A stretch of DNA of 50,306 bases from Chitinophagaceae bacterium (GCA_947380605.1 CANCRO010000008.1:1-50306), one strand, 5' to 3'. Positions 24,246 to 34,129 are shown, counted from the stretch's first letter. Notes: generated by a model from the sequence alone, not told the origin. Made by a program: numbers and translations.

Positions 24246-26804
24246 ATGAGTGATCAAAATCAAATACCCCTTTTTAGCATTCCAACAGCGGAGGTGGATC
24301 CGACGGATTTATTGGGTGTAGAAAGTGTTTCAGCAAATGATCTATTACCTATTCCTGGAAGTAATAGCACTGTTTTTGCATCGGTAATTTTACCCCTCGC
24401 TTTACCCACGACCTACACGTATGCAGTGCCTCCCATTTTTGCTAAAGTAATTCAACCAGGTTGTAGGGTAGAGGTAGGTTTAGGGAGAAATAAAAAATAT
24501 GCTGGTATTGTCAAATCAATTACCGCCATTGCACCATCCTATCCAACAAAGGAAATCTTAAATGTACTCGATGATACCCCGCTATTATTTGCTCAGCAGT
24601 TAGCCTTGTGGAATTGGATCGGAGAATATTATATGTGTAGTGAAGGGGAAGTAATGGCAGCTGCATTGCCTGCTCATTTTAAATTGAGTAGTGAAACTAT
24701 TCTTTTGTATAACGAAGATTTTGGAGAGGATTTTTCGAGTTTGGATAACGAAGAATATTTGGTGGCAGAAGCTTTATTAATAAAAAAACAATTGAATTTA
24801 ACTGAAGTACAGCAGGTATTAGATGCTACCCATGTATATCCAGTAATCAAAAAATTGATCGATAAAAATGTTTGTATTGTTTGGGAAGCTTTAAGTGAAC
24901 GCTATAAAAGTAAGCTAGAGAATTTTGTACTGCTTGATTCGAAGTTTGAAAATGAAAATGAATTAGCAGAGCTGTTAAATCATTGGACGAAGGCTCCCAA
25001 GCAGATGGAATTACTTTTGAGTTATCTGCATTTGATGAAGCAAGAAGGAGAAGTGAGTCAAATAGCGCTATTAAAAAAATCGGGTGCTACTGCTGCGCAG
25101 CTAAAGGGCTTAGTCGATAAGCAAATAGTTCGAATAGAAAAGAGGAGTGTGGATAGGATAAAAACAATGCCTAAATCAATGGAACTTAATTTTTCATTGA
25201 GCCCTGCGCAAAGTAAAGCTCTCGAATCTGTTCAAGAATGTTTGGTTAATCGAAATGTTTGTCTACTGCATGGGGTAACCAGTAGTGGCAAAACCCAATT
25301 GTATATTAAACTAATTGAATCTTATTATTTACAAGGAAAACAAGTGCTTTATCTTTTGCCTGAAATAGCGCTTACCTCTCAAATGATAAGAAGACTTCAG
25401 TTACATTTTGGTGGTAATATAGTTATCTATCATTCCAAGTTTAATAATAATGAGCGAGTAGAAATGTGGAATAAGATTAAAACAGGGGAGACCAGAATAG
25501 TGCTAGGGGCTCGTAGCGCTTTATTCCTGCCTTTTAAGGAGTTAGGTTTGATTGTGGTTGATGAAGAACATGACGCGTCTTTTAAACAACAAGATCCTGC
25601 TCCTAGATACAATGCAAGGGATGCGGCCATCTTTTATGCTTCTCTTTTTAATGCTAAAGTATTATTAGGTAGCGCTACTCCTTCCATTGAAACTTATTAT
25701 AATGCCCAAAAGGGAAAGTATGGATTGGTAGAATTGAATGAAAGATTTGGTGGTATTCATTTGCCAATAATAGAAATTATTGATACAAGGAAAGTGGTGC
25801 AAAAGGGAAAAGTAATGTTGTCTCCTCAATTAAAAGAGGCAGTACAACAAACAGTTGAAAATGGTCGCCAGGTGATACTTTTTCAAAATCGCAGGGGTTA
25901 TTCTCCTTATTTATTGTGCGGCACTTGCGGATATTTACCCCAATGTAAAAATTGTGATGTCACGCTAACATTACATAAATATTCTAATAAACTTCATTGT
26001 CATTACTGCGGAACTACCTATCCAAAAATTACTGAATGCCCTGCCTGCGGAACTGTTAACTGGATGGAGAAAAATTTTGGCACCGAAAAAATTGAGGAAA
26101 TGTTAGACGAGGAATTTCCGAATTTAAAAGTGGCAAGAATGGATGTAGATTCTGTAAAAGGAAAATCCGCTCACGATAATTTAATTAAGTTGTTTGAGCA
26201 ACAGCGCATTGATATTTTAGTAGGTACACAGATGGTAGTAAAGGGACTTGATTTTGAAAAAGTAAGTTTAGTGGGTATTTTGGATGCGGATGGATTATTA
26301 AGTTTTGCTGATTTTAGAGTAAATGAAAGAGCCTTTCAGTTAATGGAACAGGTAAGTGGAAGGGCTGGTCGAAAAGATGAGCAGGGGAAAGTGTTGATTC
26401 AAGCAACACAGGTAAATCATCCGATATTACAATTTGTACAGCAGCATGATTATAAAAAAATGTATGAATTTGAGATCGCTCATCGACAACAGTTTTTTTA
26501 TCCACCCTACAGTAGAATTATTGAAATAACATTGAAACATAAAAATAAGGAAGTGGTGGATGAAGCAGCTCATAAATTAGGGGCTGTATTAAAAATGGAT
26601 TTAAATAATTTTGTTGTGGGGCCAGCAGCGCCTGTTGTGGCAAGGATTCGAAATCAATACCTCATGGAATTATTAGTTAAATTGCCTTTGGATATGAAAC
26701 AAATTCATTTGTATAAACGCGCCATTAAAAATCAGTTTAATTTACTATTAGCAGAAAAGAAATTCAAGGGAGTAGTTATGATTGCGGATGTAGATGCAAA
26801 TTAA
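24246..26804 (+). CDS. priA: Primosomal replication protein N' (PriA helicase)
   Basis: An 852-residue 3'-5' DNA helicase that restarts stalled replication forks by loading the primosome. The N-terminal DNA-binding domain starts at about residue 40 (FASVILPLALPTTYTYAVP). Walker A is GVTSSGKTQ (Lys349), the DEEHD box is at 439-443, and the QLHFGGNIVIYHS segment and C-terminal motifs (GTQMVVKGLDF, QVSGRAGRKD) are intact. Eight cysteines for two zinc ions lie between residues 558 and 601. The first 38 residues are an unusual extension containing QIPLF at 6-10, which resembles a beta-clamp-binding peptide. The next gene, murB, begins 29 bases downstream. Confidence 0.96.
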   Translation: MSDQNQIPLFSIPTAEVDPTDLLGVESVSANDLLPIPGSNSTVFASVILPLALPTTYTYAVPPIFAKVIQPGCRVEVGLGRNKKYAGIVKSITAIAPSYPTKEILNVLDDTPLLFAQQLALWNWIGEYYMCSEGEVMAAALPAHFKLSSETILLYNEDFGEDFSSLDNEEYLVAEALLIKKQLNLTEVQQVLDATHVYPVIKKLIDKNVCIVWEALSERYKSKLENFVLLDSKFENENELAELLNHWTKAPKQMELLLSYLHLMKQEGEVSQIALLKKSGATAAQLKGLVDKQIVRIEKRSVDRIKTMPKSMELNFSLSPAQSKALESVQECLVNRNVCLLHGVTSSGKTQLYIKLIESYYLQGKQVLYLLPEIALTSQMIRRLQLHFGGNIVIYHSKFNNNERVEMWNKIKTGETRIVLGARSALFLPFKELGLIVVDEEHDASFKQQDPAPRYNARDAAIFYASLFNAKVLLGSATPSIETYYNAQKGKYGLVELNERFGGIHLPIIEIIDTRKVVQKGKVMLSPQLKEAVQQTVENGRQVILFQNRRGYSPYLLCGTCGYLPQCKNCDVTLTLHKYSNKLHCHYCGTTYPKITECPACGTVNWMEKNFGTEKIEEMLDEEFPNLKVARMDVDSVKGKSAHDNLIKLFEQQRIDILVGTQMVVKGLDFEKVSLVGILDADGLLSFADFRVNERAFQLMEQVSGRAGRKDEQGKVLIQATQVNHPILQFVQQHDYKKMYEFEIAHRQQFFYPPYSRIIEITLKHKNKEVVDEAAHKLGAVLKMDLNNFVVGPAAPVVARIRNQYLMELLVKLPLDMKQIHLYKRAIKNQFNLLLAEKKFKGVVMIADVDAN

Positions 26805-26833
26805 CTGGCCTAATTGAATAACAGATTACTATC

Positions 26834-27859
26834 ATGATTGAAGAAAATATATCGCTAAAAAAATACAACACTTTTGGCATAGACGCCACTGCCCATTATT
26901 TTGCTACATTCAGCACGGTAAATGAATTGTCTGCTCACCTCGAATTGATACCGTCTTCTATTTCTTCTAATTCATTGCCTATTCTTATACTGGGTGGTGG
27001 AAGTAATTTATTGTTTACTAAAGATTTTGATGGCCTAGTTTTAAAAAATGAAATAGGAGGAATTGAAAAGATTAGAGAAGATGAAAGGTATGTATATGTT
27101 AAAGCAGGGGCAGGCGTTCCTTGGCACCAGTTAGTAATGCATTGTTTACAAAATAACTGGGCTGGTATAGAAAACCTTTCGCTGATACCAGGCAATGTAG
27201 GAGCTTCTCCTATGCAAAACATAGGAGCTTACGGAGTAGAATTGAAAGATATTTTTTTCGAATTAGAAGCCTTTCATTTGAAAGACAAATCAGTAGTTAC
27301 TTTTACTTTGGCAGATTGTGAATTTGGCTATCGTGAAAGTGTTTTTAAAAGAAAGTTGAATAAACAGTTTGTAATAGTAACTGTAACCTACCGGTTAAGC
27401 AAAGTGCCAAATTTTAAAACGGCTTATGCAGCTATTGATCAAGAGCTAAATAAAATGGGCGTTTCTGAGTTGAGCATTCAAGCCATTTCTAGTGCAATTA
27501 TTTCTATTCGCCAAAATAAATTACCTAATCCATCTGAAATAGGTAATGCAGGAAGTTTTTTTAAAAATCCTGAAATCGATCAGCAACAATTCGACCATCT
27601 TTCAAAGGAATTTCCAGGAATAATTGGTTTTTCTTTGGCCAACGAAAGGGTTAAACTAGCTGCTGGCTGGTTGATTGAGCAATGTGGTTGGAAGGGATAC
27701 CGAAAAGGGGATGCTGGTTGTTATGCTAAACAAGCCTTGGTGTTGGTAAATTATGGCCATTCAACTGGTGCTCAAATTTTAGAACTAAGCGAGTCAATTG
27801 CAAAGAGTGTAAAAAGTAAATTCGGAATTGAATTAGAAAGGGAAGTCAATATTGTATAG
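26834..27859 (+). CDS. murB: UDP-N-acetylenolpyruvoylglucosamine reductase (MurB type I)
   Basis: A 341-residue FAD enzyme that reduces UDP-GlcNAc-enolpyruvate to UDP-MurNAc with NADPH, the second step of peptidoglycan precursor synthesis. The FAD-binding part has PILILGGGSNLLF and LSLIPGNVGASPMQNIGAYG. The proton-donor serine is in GNAGSFFKNP, and the C-terminal Glu region reads FGIELEREV. Length and the GYRES/SFFKNP arrangement fit the type I (E. coli-like) class. It is the last gene of a plus-strand run after plsC-like and priA, ending just before a strong hairpin. Confidence 0.96.
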   Translation: MIEENISLKKYNTFGIDATAHYFATFSTVNELSAHLELIPSSISSNSLPILILGGGSNLLFTKDFDGLVLKNEIGGIEKIREDERYVYVKAGAGVPWHQLVMHCLQNNWAGIENLSLIPGNVGASPMQNIGAYGVELKDIFFELEAFHLKDKSVVTFTLADCEFGYRESVFKRKLNKQFVIVTVTYRLSKVPNFKTAYAAIDQELNKMGVSELSIQAISSAIISIRQNKLPNPSEIGNAGSFFKNPEIDQQQFDHLSKEFPGIIGFSLANERVKLAAGWLIEQCGWKGYRKGDAGCYAKQALVLVNYGHSTGAQILELSESIAKSVKSKFGIELEREVNIV

Positions 27860-27860
27860 C

Positions 27861-27905
27861 ATAATTATCCTATCGCTAGAAAGTTTCCAGCGATAGGATA
27901 ATTAT
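27861..27905. terminator. Bidirectional terminator hairpin between murB and the AAA+ gene
   Basis: A perfect 17-bp inverted repeat (27861-27877 with 27889-27905) with an 11-base loop lies between two convergent genes, touching both stop regions. Its AT-rich outer arms provide weak U-tracts in both directions, so it probably ends both transcripts. Confidence 0.75.
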
Positions 27906-27907
27906 AT

Positions 27908-29425
27908 TTACCCTTCCTCATCAAATTCTCCTTCAAAATCTTGGTTGCCTATATTTAACATACTTCCCATCAAATCTTTAAATTCTATCTTGCCATCCAA
28001 AACTTTTTTGCTGATGAGTGAATAGGAGGCTAAGCCATGAAGTACAAATTCCATAAGTAAAGCACTTTCTTTTTCATTAGCCGATTTGTAATGTTTTTTT
28101 ACTAGGGCATGCAATCCATCTACCTTGTATAATAGTTGCACTTTATCTTCGTCCTTTGTTTCAAGAAAAACAGCTAAATTTTTTCCACTATCAAACCAGC
28201 GGGTAATCGCTTTGTAAGGAGTATCCTCTGGTGAAATTTCCTTTCCTCTTTTCTTTTTCAGCGTATCGGGGTTAGGGAAATATTGACCGAATAAAGTACG
28301 GGTTGCTTTTTCCAATAAATTAAATGCTACTTGGTAAGGACCTTCTTGTTCACCTTCATATACCAACTCAATTTTTCCGGTGATGGAAGGAATGATGCCA
28401 ACTAAATCACTTAGCCAAACTTGCGTAGTCGATTCGTCATTAATGATGGCTCTTCTTTCTGCAGCACTTACCGCATTTTCAAATGCAGCAATAGTAAGTC
28501 TCGCACTTACGCCACTTTTTTTATCAACTAACTCACTCCCTCTGGCTTCAAAAGAAACTTGTTCAATTAATCTTTTGATTAGGTCACTGATGGTTACTCG
28601 TTTAGCCTGTTCTGGATAAATATTTGCTTCTTGTTCTGTAATAGCTAATGCAGTTTCAATCGATTTTGGATAATGAGTTAATATCTGACTTTCGATACGG
28701 TCTTTAAGTGGTGTAACAATACTACCTCTATTGGTATAATCTTCTGGATTAGCGGTAAAAACAAATAATACATCTAGCGGTAATCTTAATTTAAAACCAC
28801 GTATTTGCAAGTCACCTTCTTCAAGAATATTAAATAACGAAACTTGAATTCTAGCTTGTAAATCAGGTAATTCATTGATTACAAAAATGCTTCGATTACT
28901 GCGTGGTATGATACCATAGTGTAATACTCTTTCATCAGCAAAGCTTAATTTTAAATTGGCCGCTTTAATCGGATCGATGTCACCTATTAAATCAGCTACA
29001 CTCACATCGGGCGTAGCAAGTTTTTCTCCATAGCGCTGACTACTGTGAAGCCAATTAATGGGTGTGTTGTCTCCTTTTTCCGCTATCAAATCAATCGCAT
29101 ATCTTGAAATAGGTTGTAATGGGTCATCATTAATTTCACTACCTGCCACTACTGGAATGTATTCATCTAGTAATTGAATCATTTGCCTTGCCATTCTTGT
29201 CTTCGCTTGTCCTCGTAGTCCTAGAAACAAAATATTATGGCGAGATAATAAAGCCCTTTCTGTGTCGGGGATTACAGAATCTTCATAACCTAATATCCCT
29301 GGAAAAGCATTCTCTTTCGCTTTAATTTTTTTGATAAGGTTGTCACGAACTTCGTCTTTGATAGATTTTGAAACGTATCCTTGTTTTTTTAATTCGCCTA
29401 AAGTGGTTGGTTTTTTCTTCGTCAT
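27908..29425 (-). CDS. AAA+ ATPase of the magnesium-chelatase (ChlI/MoxR-like) type
   Basis: A 505-residue protein from ATG 29425 (an upstream in-frame start adds 14 basic residues and is less likely). The AAA+ core is at about residues 45-300: Walker A LGLRGQAKTRMAR, the chelatase-like insert HYGIIPRSNRSIFVINELPDL with Walker B, sensor 1 in FVFTANPEDYTNRG, and the arginine-finger region TPLKDRIESQI. The C-terminal 200 residues are helical and unassigned. The VWA gene lies 118 bases upstream, the usual pairing for chaperone-like machines in which the AAA+ ring and VWA protein remodel a metal-dependent or other target. No chelatase catalytic subunit is nearby, so chlorophyll synthesis is unlikely. 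The target is unknown. Confidence 0.8.
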   Translation of the reverse strand: MTKKKPTTLGELKKQGYVSKSIKDEVRDNLIKKIKAKENAFPGILGYEDSVIPDTERALLSRHNILFLGLRGQAKTRMARQMIQLLDEYIPVVAGSEINDDPLQPISRYAIDLIAEKGDNTPINWLHSSQRYGEKLATPDVSVADLIGDIDPIKAANLKLSFADERVLHYGIIPRSNRSIFVINELPDLQARIQVSLFNILEEGDLQIRGFKLRLPLDVLFVFTANPEDYTNRGSIVTPLKDRIESQILTHYPKSIETALAITEQEANIYPEQAKRVTISDLIKRLIEQVSFEARGSELVDKKSGVSARLTIAAFENAVSAAERRAIINDESTTQVWLSDLVGIIPSITGKIELVYEGEQEGPYQVAFNLLEKATRTLFGQYFPNPDTLKKKRGKEISPEDTPYKAITRWFDSGKNLAVFLETKDEDKVQLLYKVDGLHALVKKHYKSANEKESALLMEFVLHGLASYSLISKKVLDGKIEFKDLMGSMLNIGNQDFEGEFDEEG

Positions 29426-29543
29426 TTTTATTTTCAGTTTTATTTCGCCATTTAAGCGATTAGGCATTCAGTTGATTTATTTTAAGAAGACAGTTACAAA
29501 AAAGTGTAACCCTTCATTGATTATAATTTGTTAATAGGCTTAA

Positions 29544-30641
29544 TTAAAATACTGTTTTGCGTTTTCCACTTTCGAAATCTTTGAACATAAATGAACCGAG
29601 TTTGTCAAGTGATGCAAAAAAGGCTTTTCCATTATTGGTTTCAGTGAACTCTTGTACAAATTTTTGTAAATAAGGGTCAGAAGCAATCATGAAAGTGGTA
29701 ATTGGAATCTTTAGTTTTTTACATTGTGTGGCAAGGCTCATACAACGGTTCAAAATTTTCCTATCTACGCCAAAACTATTTTTATAATATCTAGTACCAA
29801 CTTTTAAGCAGGTTGGCTTACCATCGGTAATTATAAAAATTTGCTTATTGGGATTTCTTCTTTTGCGTAAAAGTTCCATCGCCAACTCAAGCCCAGCCAC
29901 TGTATTGGTATGGTAAGGACCTACCTGTAAGTAGGGAAGGTCTTTCACTTCTATCATCCAGGCATCATTTCCAAATACTACGATGTCTAATGTGTCTTTA
30001 GGGTATTTGGTTTGTATTAATTCGCTCAATGCCATTGCTACCTTCTTAGCCGGTGTTATTCGATCTTCACCATACAAGATCATTGAATGGCTGATATCGA
30101 TCATTAGAACGGTAGAAGTCTGTGATTTAAAATCTTTTTCTCTTATCTCTAAATCATCTTCTTGCAGTCGGAAATTATCTACTCCGTGATTGATTTGAGC
30201 ATTACGGATGGAGGAGGTAAAATCAATTTGTTCTAAAGTGTCGCCAAACTGAAAGGGTCTAGCTTCTGGATTGATCTCATCACCACCGCCCGGCTTAAAA
30301 GTGTTGTGATTCCCTTGTTTGGTCTTTTTTAGTTTCCCGAATATTTCTTCCAGACTCTTTTTCCTGATGCCTTGTTCTGTTTTCGGAGTAATTTTTATTT
30401 CGCCATTTTCTCCTTTATCATCGATGTAGCCTTTTTCTTTTAGGTCTTCAAAAAAATCCCCCATGCCATAATCATCCTTGGTAAGATTATATTGCTTGTC
30501 CAATTCATTCATCCATTGCATCGCTTCTCCTACATCACCACTAGTGTGAGTAAGTATTTGCATAAAAATATCGAGCAGTTGCTCAAAAGGAGATTTGCCT
30601 TTTTGAGAGGGATCGAATTTAGAAAATTGATATCCTTGCAT
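29544..30641 (-). CDS. VWA-domain protein partnering the AAA+ ATPase
   Basis: A 365-residue soluble protein. The first 160 residues are charged and helical (EAMQWMNELDKQYNLTKDD). The C-terminal half, about 165-350, is a von Willebrand A fold. Its MIDAS metal site is complete: DISHSM (DxSxS), a Thr in the YHTNTVAG region, and the Asp of FIITDGKPT. There is no signal peptide or membrane helix, so it acts in the cytoplasm. It is transcribed first, with the AAA+ gene next, consistent with a two-component ATPase/adaptor machine. The MIDAS may bind a substrate protein through an acidic residue. The family is seen widely as a pair, but I know no assigned function. Confidence 0.8.
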   Translation of the reverse strand: MQGYQFSKFDPSQKGKSPFEQLLDIFMQILTHTSGDVGEAMQWMNELDKQYNLTKDDYGMGDFFEDLKEKGYIDDKGENGEIKITPKTEQGIRKKSLEEIFGKLKKTKQGNHNTFKPGGGDEINPEARPFQFGDTLEQIDFTSSIRNAQINHGVDNFRLQEDDLEIREKDFKSQTSTVLMIDISHSMILYGEDRITPAKKVAMALSELIQTKYPKDTLDIVVFGNDAWMIEVKDLPYLQVGPYHTNTVAGLELAMELLRKRRNPNKQIFIITDGKPTCLKVGTRYYKNSFGVDRKILNRCMSLATQCKKLKIPITTFMIASDPYLQKFVQEFTETNNGKAFFASLDKLGSFMFKDFESGKRKTVF

Positions 30642-30773
30642 GAATTGTATTAATATATAAAATTGAATGGGTCAAACTTTTGCAGCAAATTCTAAAGAAG
30701 TTAAAACAAGTTTTGACCACTGCAATTTAGTAAACATTTTAGTGGAAAGCTTAGTTCGTTTTTTAAATAAAAA

Positions 30774-30800
30774 AATCCTCCTGTTTTTGACAGAAGGATT
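30774..30800 (-). terminator. Intrinsic terminator of the DUF2723 gene
   Basis: On the minus strand an 11-bp stem with one G-T wobble is closed by a five-base loop and followed by seven T. On the plus strand the wobble becomes a C-A mismatch, so it favours the minus transcript. Confidence 0.75.
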
Positions 30801-30820
30801 TTCTTTATTCGTAAAATAGG

Positions 30821-33800
30821 TTACTTTTTTGAACCGCCTGACTGCTTTGGTGCAGGAGGGGCGGGTGTATTATTAATCGGTGCGGGAACTTCTGTGGCTT
30901 TTGGTATAGAAGTATCGTACATTTTTTCAATTTGTTGGATGCCTCTAAGGAAATTAGCTGCTTGCTCACTATCATTTCTAAATTGATCCTGCATACGTTC
31001 ACTTAAATTGGAGTAGTAGATTATTTGTTGCTCTAGATCTTTCTTAACGCTTTTGCTTACTTTGTCTGCTAGCGCGTTATCATCCGCTTTATAGCAAGCT
31101 TCCAAAAACTGAAGGGATACATAATTATGCTGCTGGAATCTGGAAACCATGCCATAGCCGAAGTTTTCCTCTAGCATATTTTTATCACATTTCTCGAGCA
31201 TTTTTTTAGCGTCATCTTTTCTGCCATTTTCTGCTAAGTTGATAGCCGCTTGAGCGTATGCTAATCGGATAGTGTTTAAGTGTCTGCGATTTTCTTCATC
31301 AAAATAAACACCATTTACATTGGCATTACCAAATGTAAACTTATTCATCATTTTATCATAAGCCCAACTGTTATTTACAATACCGTTGACAACTGGTACT
31401 AGTCGATGGGTAAGGCCATCCTGGCGCAGATAAGCTGCAAAGCCTAGTTCGCGGTATTCGGAAGTAAAGTAGATAGGACGCTTCCATTTATTAGCTGCAA
31501 TAATATTTAAAATGGCAGCATCATTTTTAAACAAGGCACTTTTTGGTATTTCAAATCTTAATTCTGAAACTACACTATCTGTAGGATTAACTGTTCCATT
31601 GCTTCTAACTAAATTAATATCTACTGGTACCGTTACTTTTTTAGTAGGGTATACATTAAGGGTATCACCATTACGCAGTTCAATTTTAGCGCTCTCGTCA
31701 CTGCCTGCATAATCTTTCATCATAGTGTATAGATCCATATATTGTGTTGGATCTACCCCTGGCCTTGGAGCATAATAAATTACATCTCTTTTGGCACCTT
31801 CAATTTTATCTGCACTCCAAATTGGATCCATAGGATCACTGTTATTTAATTTATACCTGAGTTGATTAATGTACCAATCGGTACCCAACAAGCTTGAATT
31901 AATAACACGGATATCTCTTCTAATTCCTTCTACTTCTTGAGCATACCAAAGTGGGTAAGTATCATTGTCTCCAAAAGAAATTACAATGGCATTAGGGGCG
32001 CAACTTTCTAAATAATCGGCAGCAAGATCTCTGGCCAATACCTTATTACTTCTATCATGGTCATCCCATTCTTGATTGGCCATTATTACCGGTACCGCTA
32101 ATATGCACAAGGCAGCTGAAGCATAGTTGGCAATAGCAGCAGTTACATATTTTGTGAATAATTCCCTTACGTATAAAACACCTAATCCAATCCAAATAGC
32201 AAAAGCATAAAAAGATCCCACAAATGCATAATCACGTTCACGAGGTTGATTGCCCGCCATATTTAAATACAGTACAATCGCTATTCCTGTAAAGAAAAAC
32301 AACAACCCAACTACAATGGCATCTTTCTTATTCCTTTTAAAATGAAATACAATTCCTAAGATGCCTAAAATTAGCGGAAGGGCAAATAATTTATTGTTTG
32401 CATTATTGTGTTTGATGCTATCCGGTAAATATTGTTGATCTCCCAAGCGTGCATTATCCCAAAATGAAATGCCTGTTTTCCAGTTACCATCTCTTACATT
32501 ATTCATTACCACACCTTGGATATCATTTTGTTTGCCAGCAAAGTTCCACATGAAATAACGCAGGTACATCCAACCTAGTTGGTATTGAGCAAAGAAATTA
32601 ATATTGTCACCCATCGTAGGTTTCCCCATCCATTCACCAGTTTTTGGATCTTTTCCAATTTCAGCAAAACCTGCATAATAATCTGCGTGTCCTTGGTCAT
32701 TACTTTGATCCCACATACGAGGGAAAATATGTTGATCTTCTTCTGCATAAGTAGTTTCCATTTTACGGCCATTCTTAACATATTGATCTTTTCCTTTCAC
32801 ATAAGTTTCTACCATAGTTTGTTCAACTGCATTAGCGGTAAAATCTTGACCCTTCAAAATTGGCCAGTCACCATATTGTTCACGACCGAGATAACCAACT
32901 AAGTTAACTGGATTATCTACATTGAACATATCTACTACTGGGTCTGCACTTGAGCGAATTAAGGTGGTAAAATAAGTAGAGTAACCTAGCAACATAAATG
33001 CAAAACTCCACAAGCCAAGTCTTAGGAAATTCCAATTTTTCTTGACAGCAATTCTAAGCCCTAACCAAATAATTATTCCGATCAGCACAAAGAAAAAAGC
33101 AAAACCAGAAAAGAAAGGCATTCCGAAATCATTTACGAATAGGATATCAAAATTTCCAGCTCCTTTAATGGTCCATTGAATAACTGCTTTTTGAATAAAT
33201 CCAGTTAAAACACATCCTATTAAAAATGCGATTACAGTGCCTGAAGTGGTTACTTTGTAGCGTTTGTAATAATATATAATTACCATTGCAGGAATGGTCA
33301 ATAGGTTTAATAAATGCACACCAATTGATAATCCCATTAGGTAAAAAATCAGAATCAACCATCTGTCTGCACTAGTAAAATGTCCGGTAATACCAATTTT
33401 CTGTTCTTCAGTTACCGAATCTTCCCATTTAAGCATTGCCCAAAAAACGATTGCGGTAAAGAAAGAAGACAATGCATATACTTCACCTTCCACCGCACTA
33501 TACCAAAATGAATCTGAAAAAGTATAAGCTAATGCGCCGATAACACCTGCTGCGATAACTGCAAATATTTGTTGACCAGTTAATTCTTCATTGTTAGTAC
33601 GAATAATTTTTTTGGCAAAATGAGTAATGCTCCAAAATAAGAATAGGATAGTAAATCCACTGGATAGCGCACTCATTAGGTTAATACCAATGGCAGCATG
33701 CTGAGGATCAAAAGGTGCCATAAATAGGCGGCCCATTAAAACGAAAAGCGGTGCTCCTGGTGGGTGAGGTACCTGAAGTTTATAGGCACTAGAAGCAAAT

Positions 33801-33910
33801 TCTCCACAGTCCCAGAAACTGCCGGTAGCTTCCATTGTCATGATGTAAACAGTACAGGCTATAAGGCAAACAACCCAGCCAGAAATGTTGTTGATACGTT
33901 TAAAATTCAT
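30821..33910 (-). CDS. DUF2723 / TMEM260-like integral membrane protein (GT117-type)
   Basis: A 1029-residue protein. The N terminus carries the family's signature (SFWDCGEFASSAYKLQVPHP, then GAPLF), with the acidic DCGE motif of C-type glycosyltransferases on a first extracytoplasmic loop. About 12 membrane helices run to roughly residue 610, followed by a soluble C-terminal region of about 400 residues with helical repeats near the end and a Pro/Ala-rich tail. DUF2723 (PF11028) is related to TMEM260, an O-mannosyltransferase using polyprenyl-linked mannose. A similar role in glycosylating exported proteins is a reasonable inference but is unproven for Bacteroidota members. No glycosylation genes are adjacent. 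It has its own promoter and terminator. Confidence 0.88.
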   Translation of the reverse strand: MNFKRINNISGWVVCLIACTVYIMTMEATGSFWDCGEFASSAYKLQVPHPPGAPLFVLMGRLFMAPFDPQHAAIGINLMSALSSGFTILFLFWSITHFAKKIIRTNNEELTGQQIFAVIAAGVIGALAYTFSDSFWYSAVEGEVYALSSFFTAIVFWAMLKWEDSVTEEQKIGITGHFTSADRWLILIFYLMGLSIGVHLLNLLTIPAMVIIYYYKRYKVTTSGTVIAFLIGCVLTGFIQKAVIQWTIKGAGNFDILFVNDFGMPFFSGFAFFFVLIGIIIWLGLRIAVKKNWNFLRLGLWSFAFMLLGYSTYFTTLIRSSADPVVDMFNVDNPVNLVGYLGREQYGDWPILKGQDFTANAVEQTMVETYVKGKDQYVKNGRKMETTYAEEDQHIFPRMWDQSNDQGHADYYAGFAEIGKDPKTGEWMGKPTMGDNINFFAQYQLGWMYLRYFMWNFAGKQNDIQGVVMNNVRDGNWKTGISFWDNARLGDQQYLPDSIKHNNANNKLFALPLILGILGIVFHFKRNKKDAIVVGLLFFFTGIAIVLYLNMAGNQPRERDYAFVGSFYAFAIWIGLGVLYVRELFTKYVTAAIANYASAALCILAVPVIMANQEWDDHDRSNKVLARDLAADYLESCAPNAIVISFGDNDTYPLWYAQEVEGIRRDIRVINSSLLGTDWYINQLRYKLNNSDPMDPIWSADKIEGAKRDVIYYAPRPGVDPTQYMDLYTMMKDYAGSDESAKIELRNGDTLNVYPTKKVTVPVDINLVRSNGTVNPTDSVVSELRFEIPKSALFKNDAAILNIIAANKWKRPIYFTSEYRELGFAAYLRQDGLTHRLVPVVNGIVNNSWAYDKMMNKFTFGNANVNGVYFDEENRRHLNTIRLAYAQAAINLAENGRKDDAKKMLEKCDKNMLEENFGYGMVSRFQQHNYVSLQFLEACYKADDNALADKVSKSVKKDLEQQIIYYSNLSERMQDQFRNDSEQAANFLRGIQQIEKMYDTSIPKATEVPAPINNTPAPPAPKQSGGSKK

Positions 33911-33925
33911 ATAGTGATTGGTTAT

Positions 33926-33955
33926 ATTCCGAAACCTATCGGAATGGCAAATATA
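33926..33955 (-). promoter_or_regulatory. Promoter -7 box and leader hairpin of the DUF2723 gene
   Basis: On the minus strand TATATTTG (33948-33955) matches TAnnTTTG. Just downstream lies an inverted repeat ATTCCGA/TCGGAAT (33926-33932 and 33939-33945, six-base loop) that would form in the 5' leader. The start codon is at 33910. Confidence 0.5.
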
Positions 33956-34115
33956 ATTAGTTTGTGCTTTGCACCCGTTAGTTTATAGTTATTTATGATT
34001 TTTTTGTACAGAAAGATGGGTATAGAATTTTGATGAATTTTTTAGGTTTTTGCAGGGTAGAATTTAAGCCTTCAATCGAATGGTCATAAATGATAAAATG
34101 CTACTGCGCAGAACC

Positions 34116-34123
34116 TATCTTTG
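34116..34123 (+). promoter_or_regulatory. -7 promoter box overlapping the false TTG start of the EamA gene
   Basis: TATCTTTG is an exact TAnnTTTG match and ends six bases before ATG 34130. Transcription starting a few bases downstream would give a leaderless or nearly leaderless mRNA. The in-frame TTG at 34121 lies within the box and cannot be the real start. Confidence 0.6.
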
Positions 34124-34129
34124 CAATTC

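Noticed and set aside
34121-34129. TTG start for the EamA transporter
   Set aside because: The TTG is part of the -7 box TATCTTTG; ATG 34130 is the natural start.
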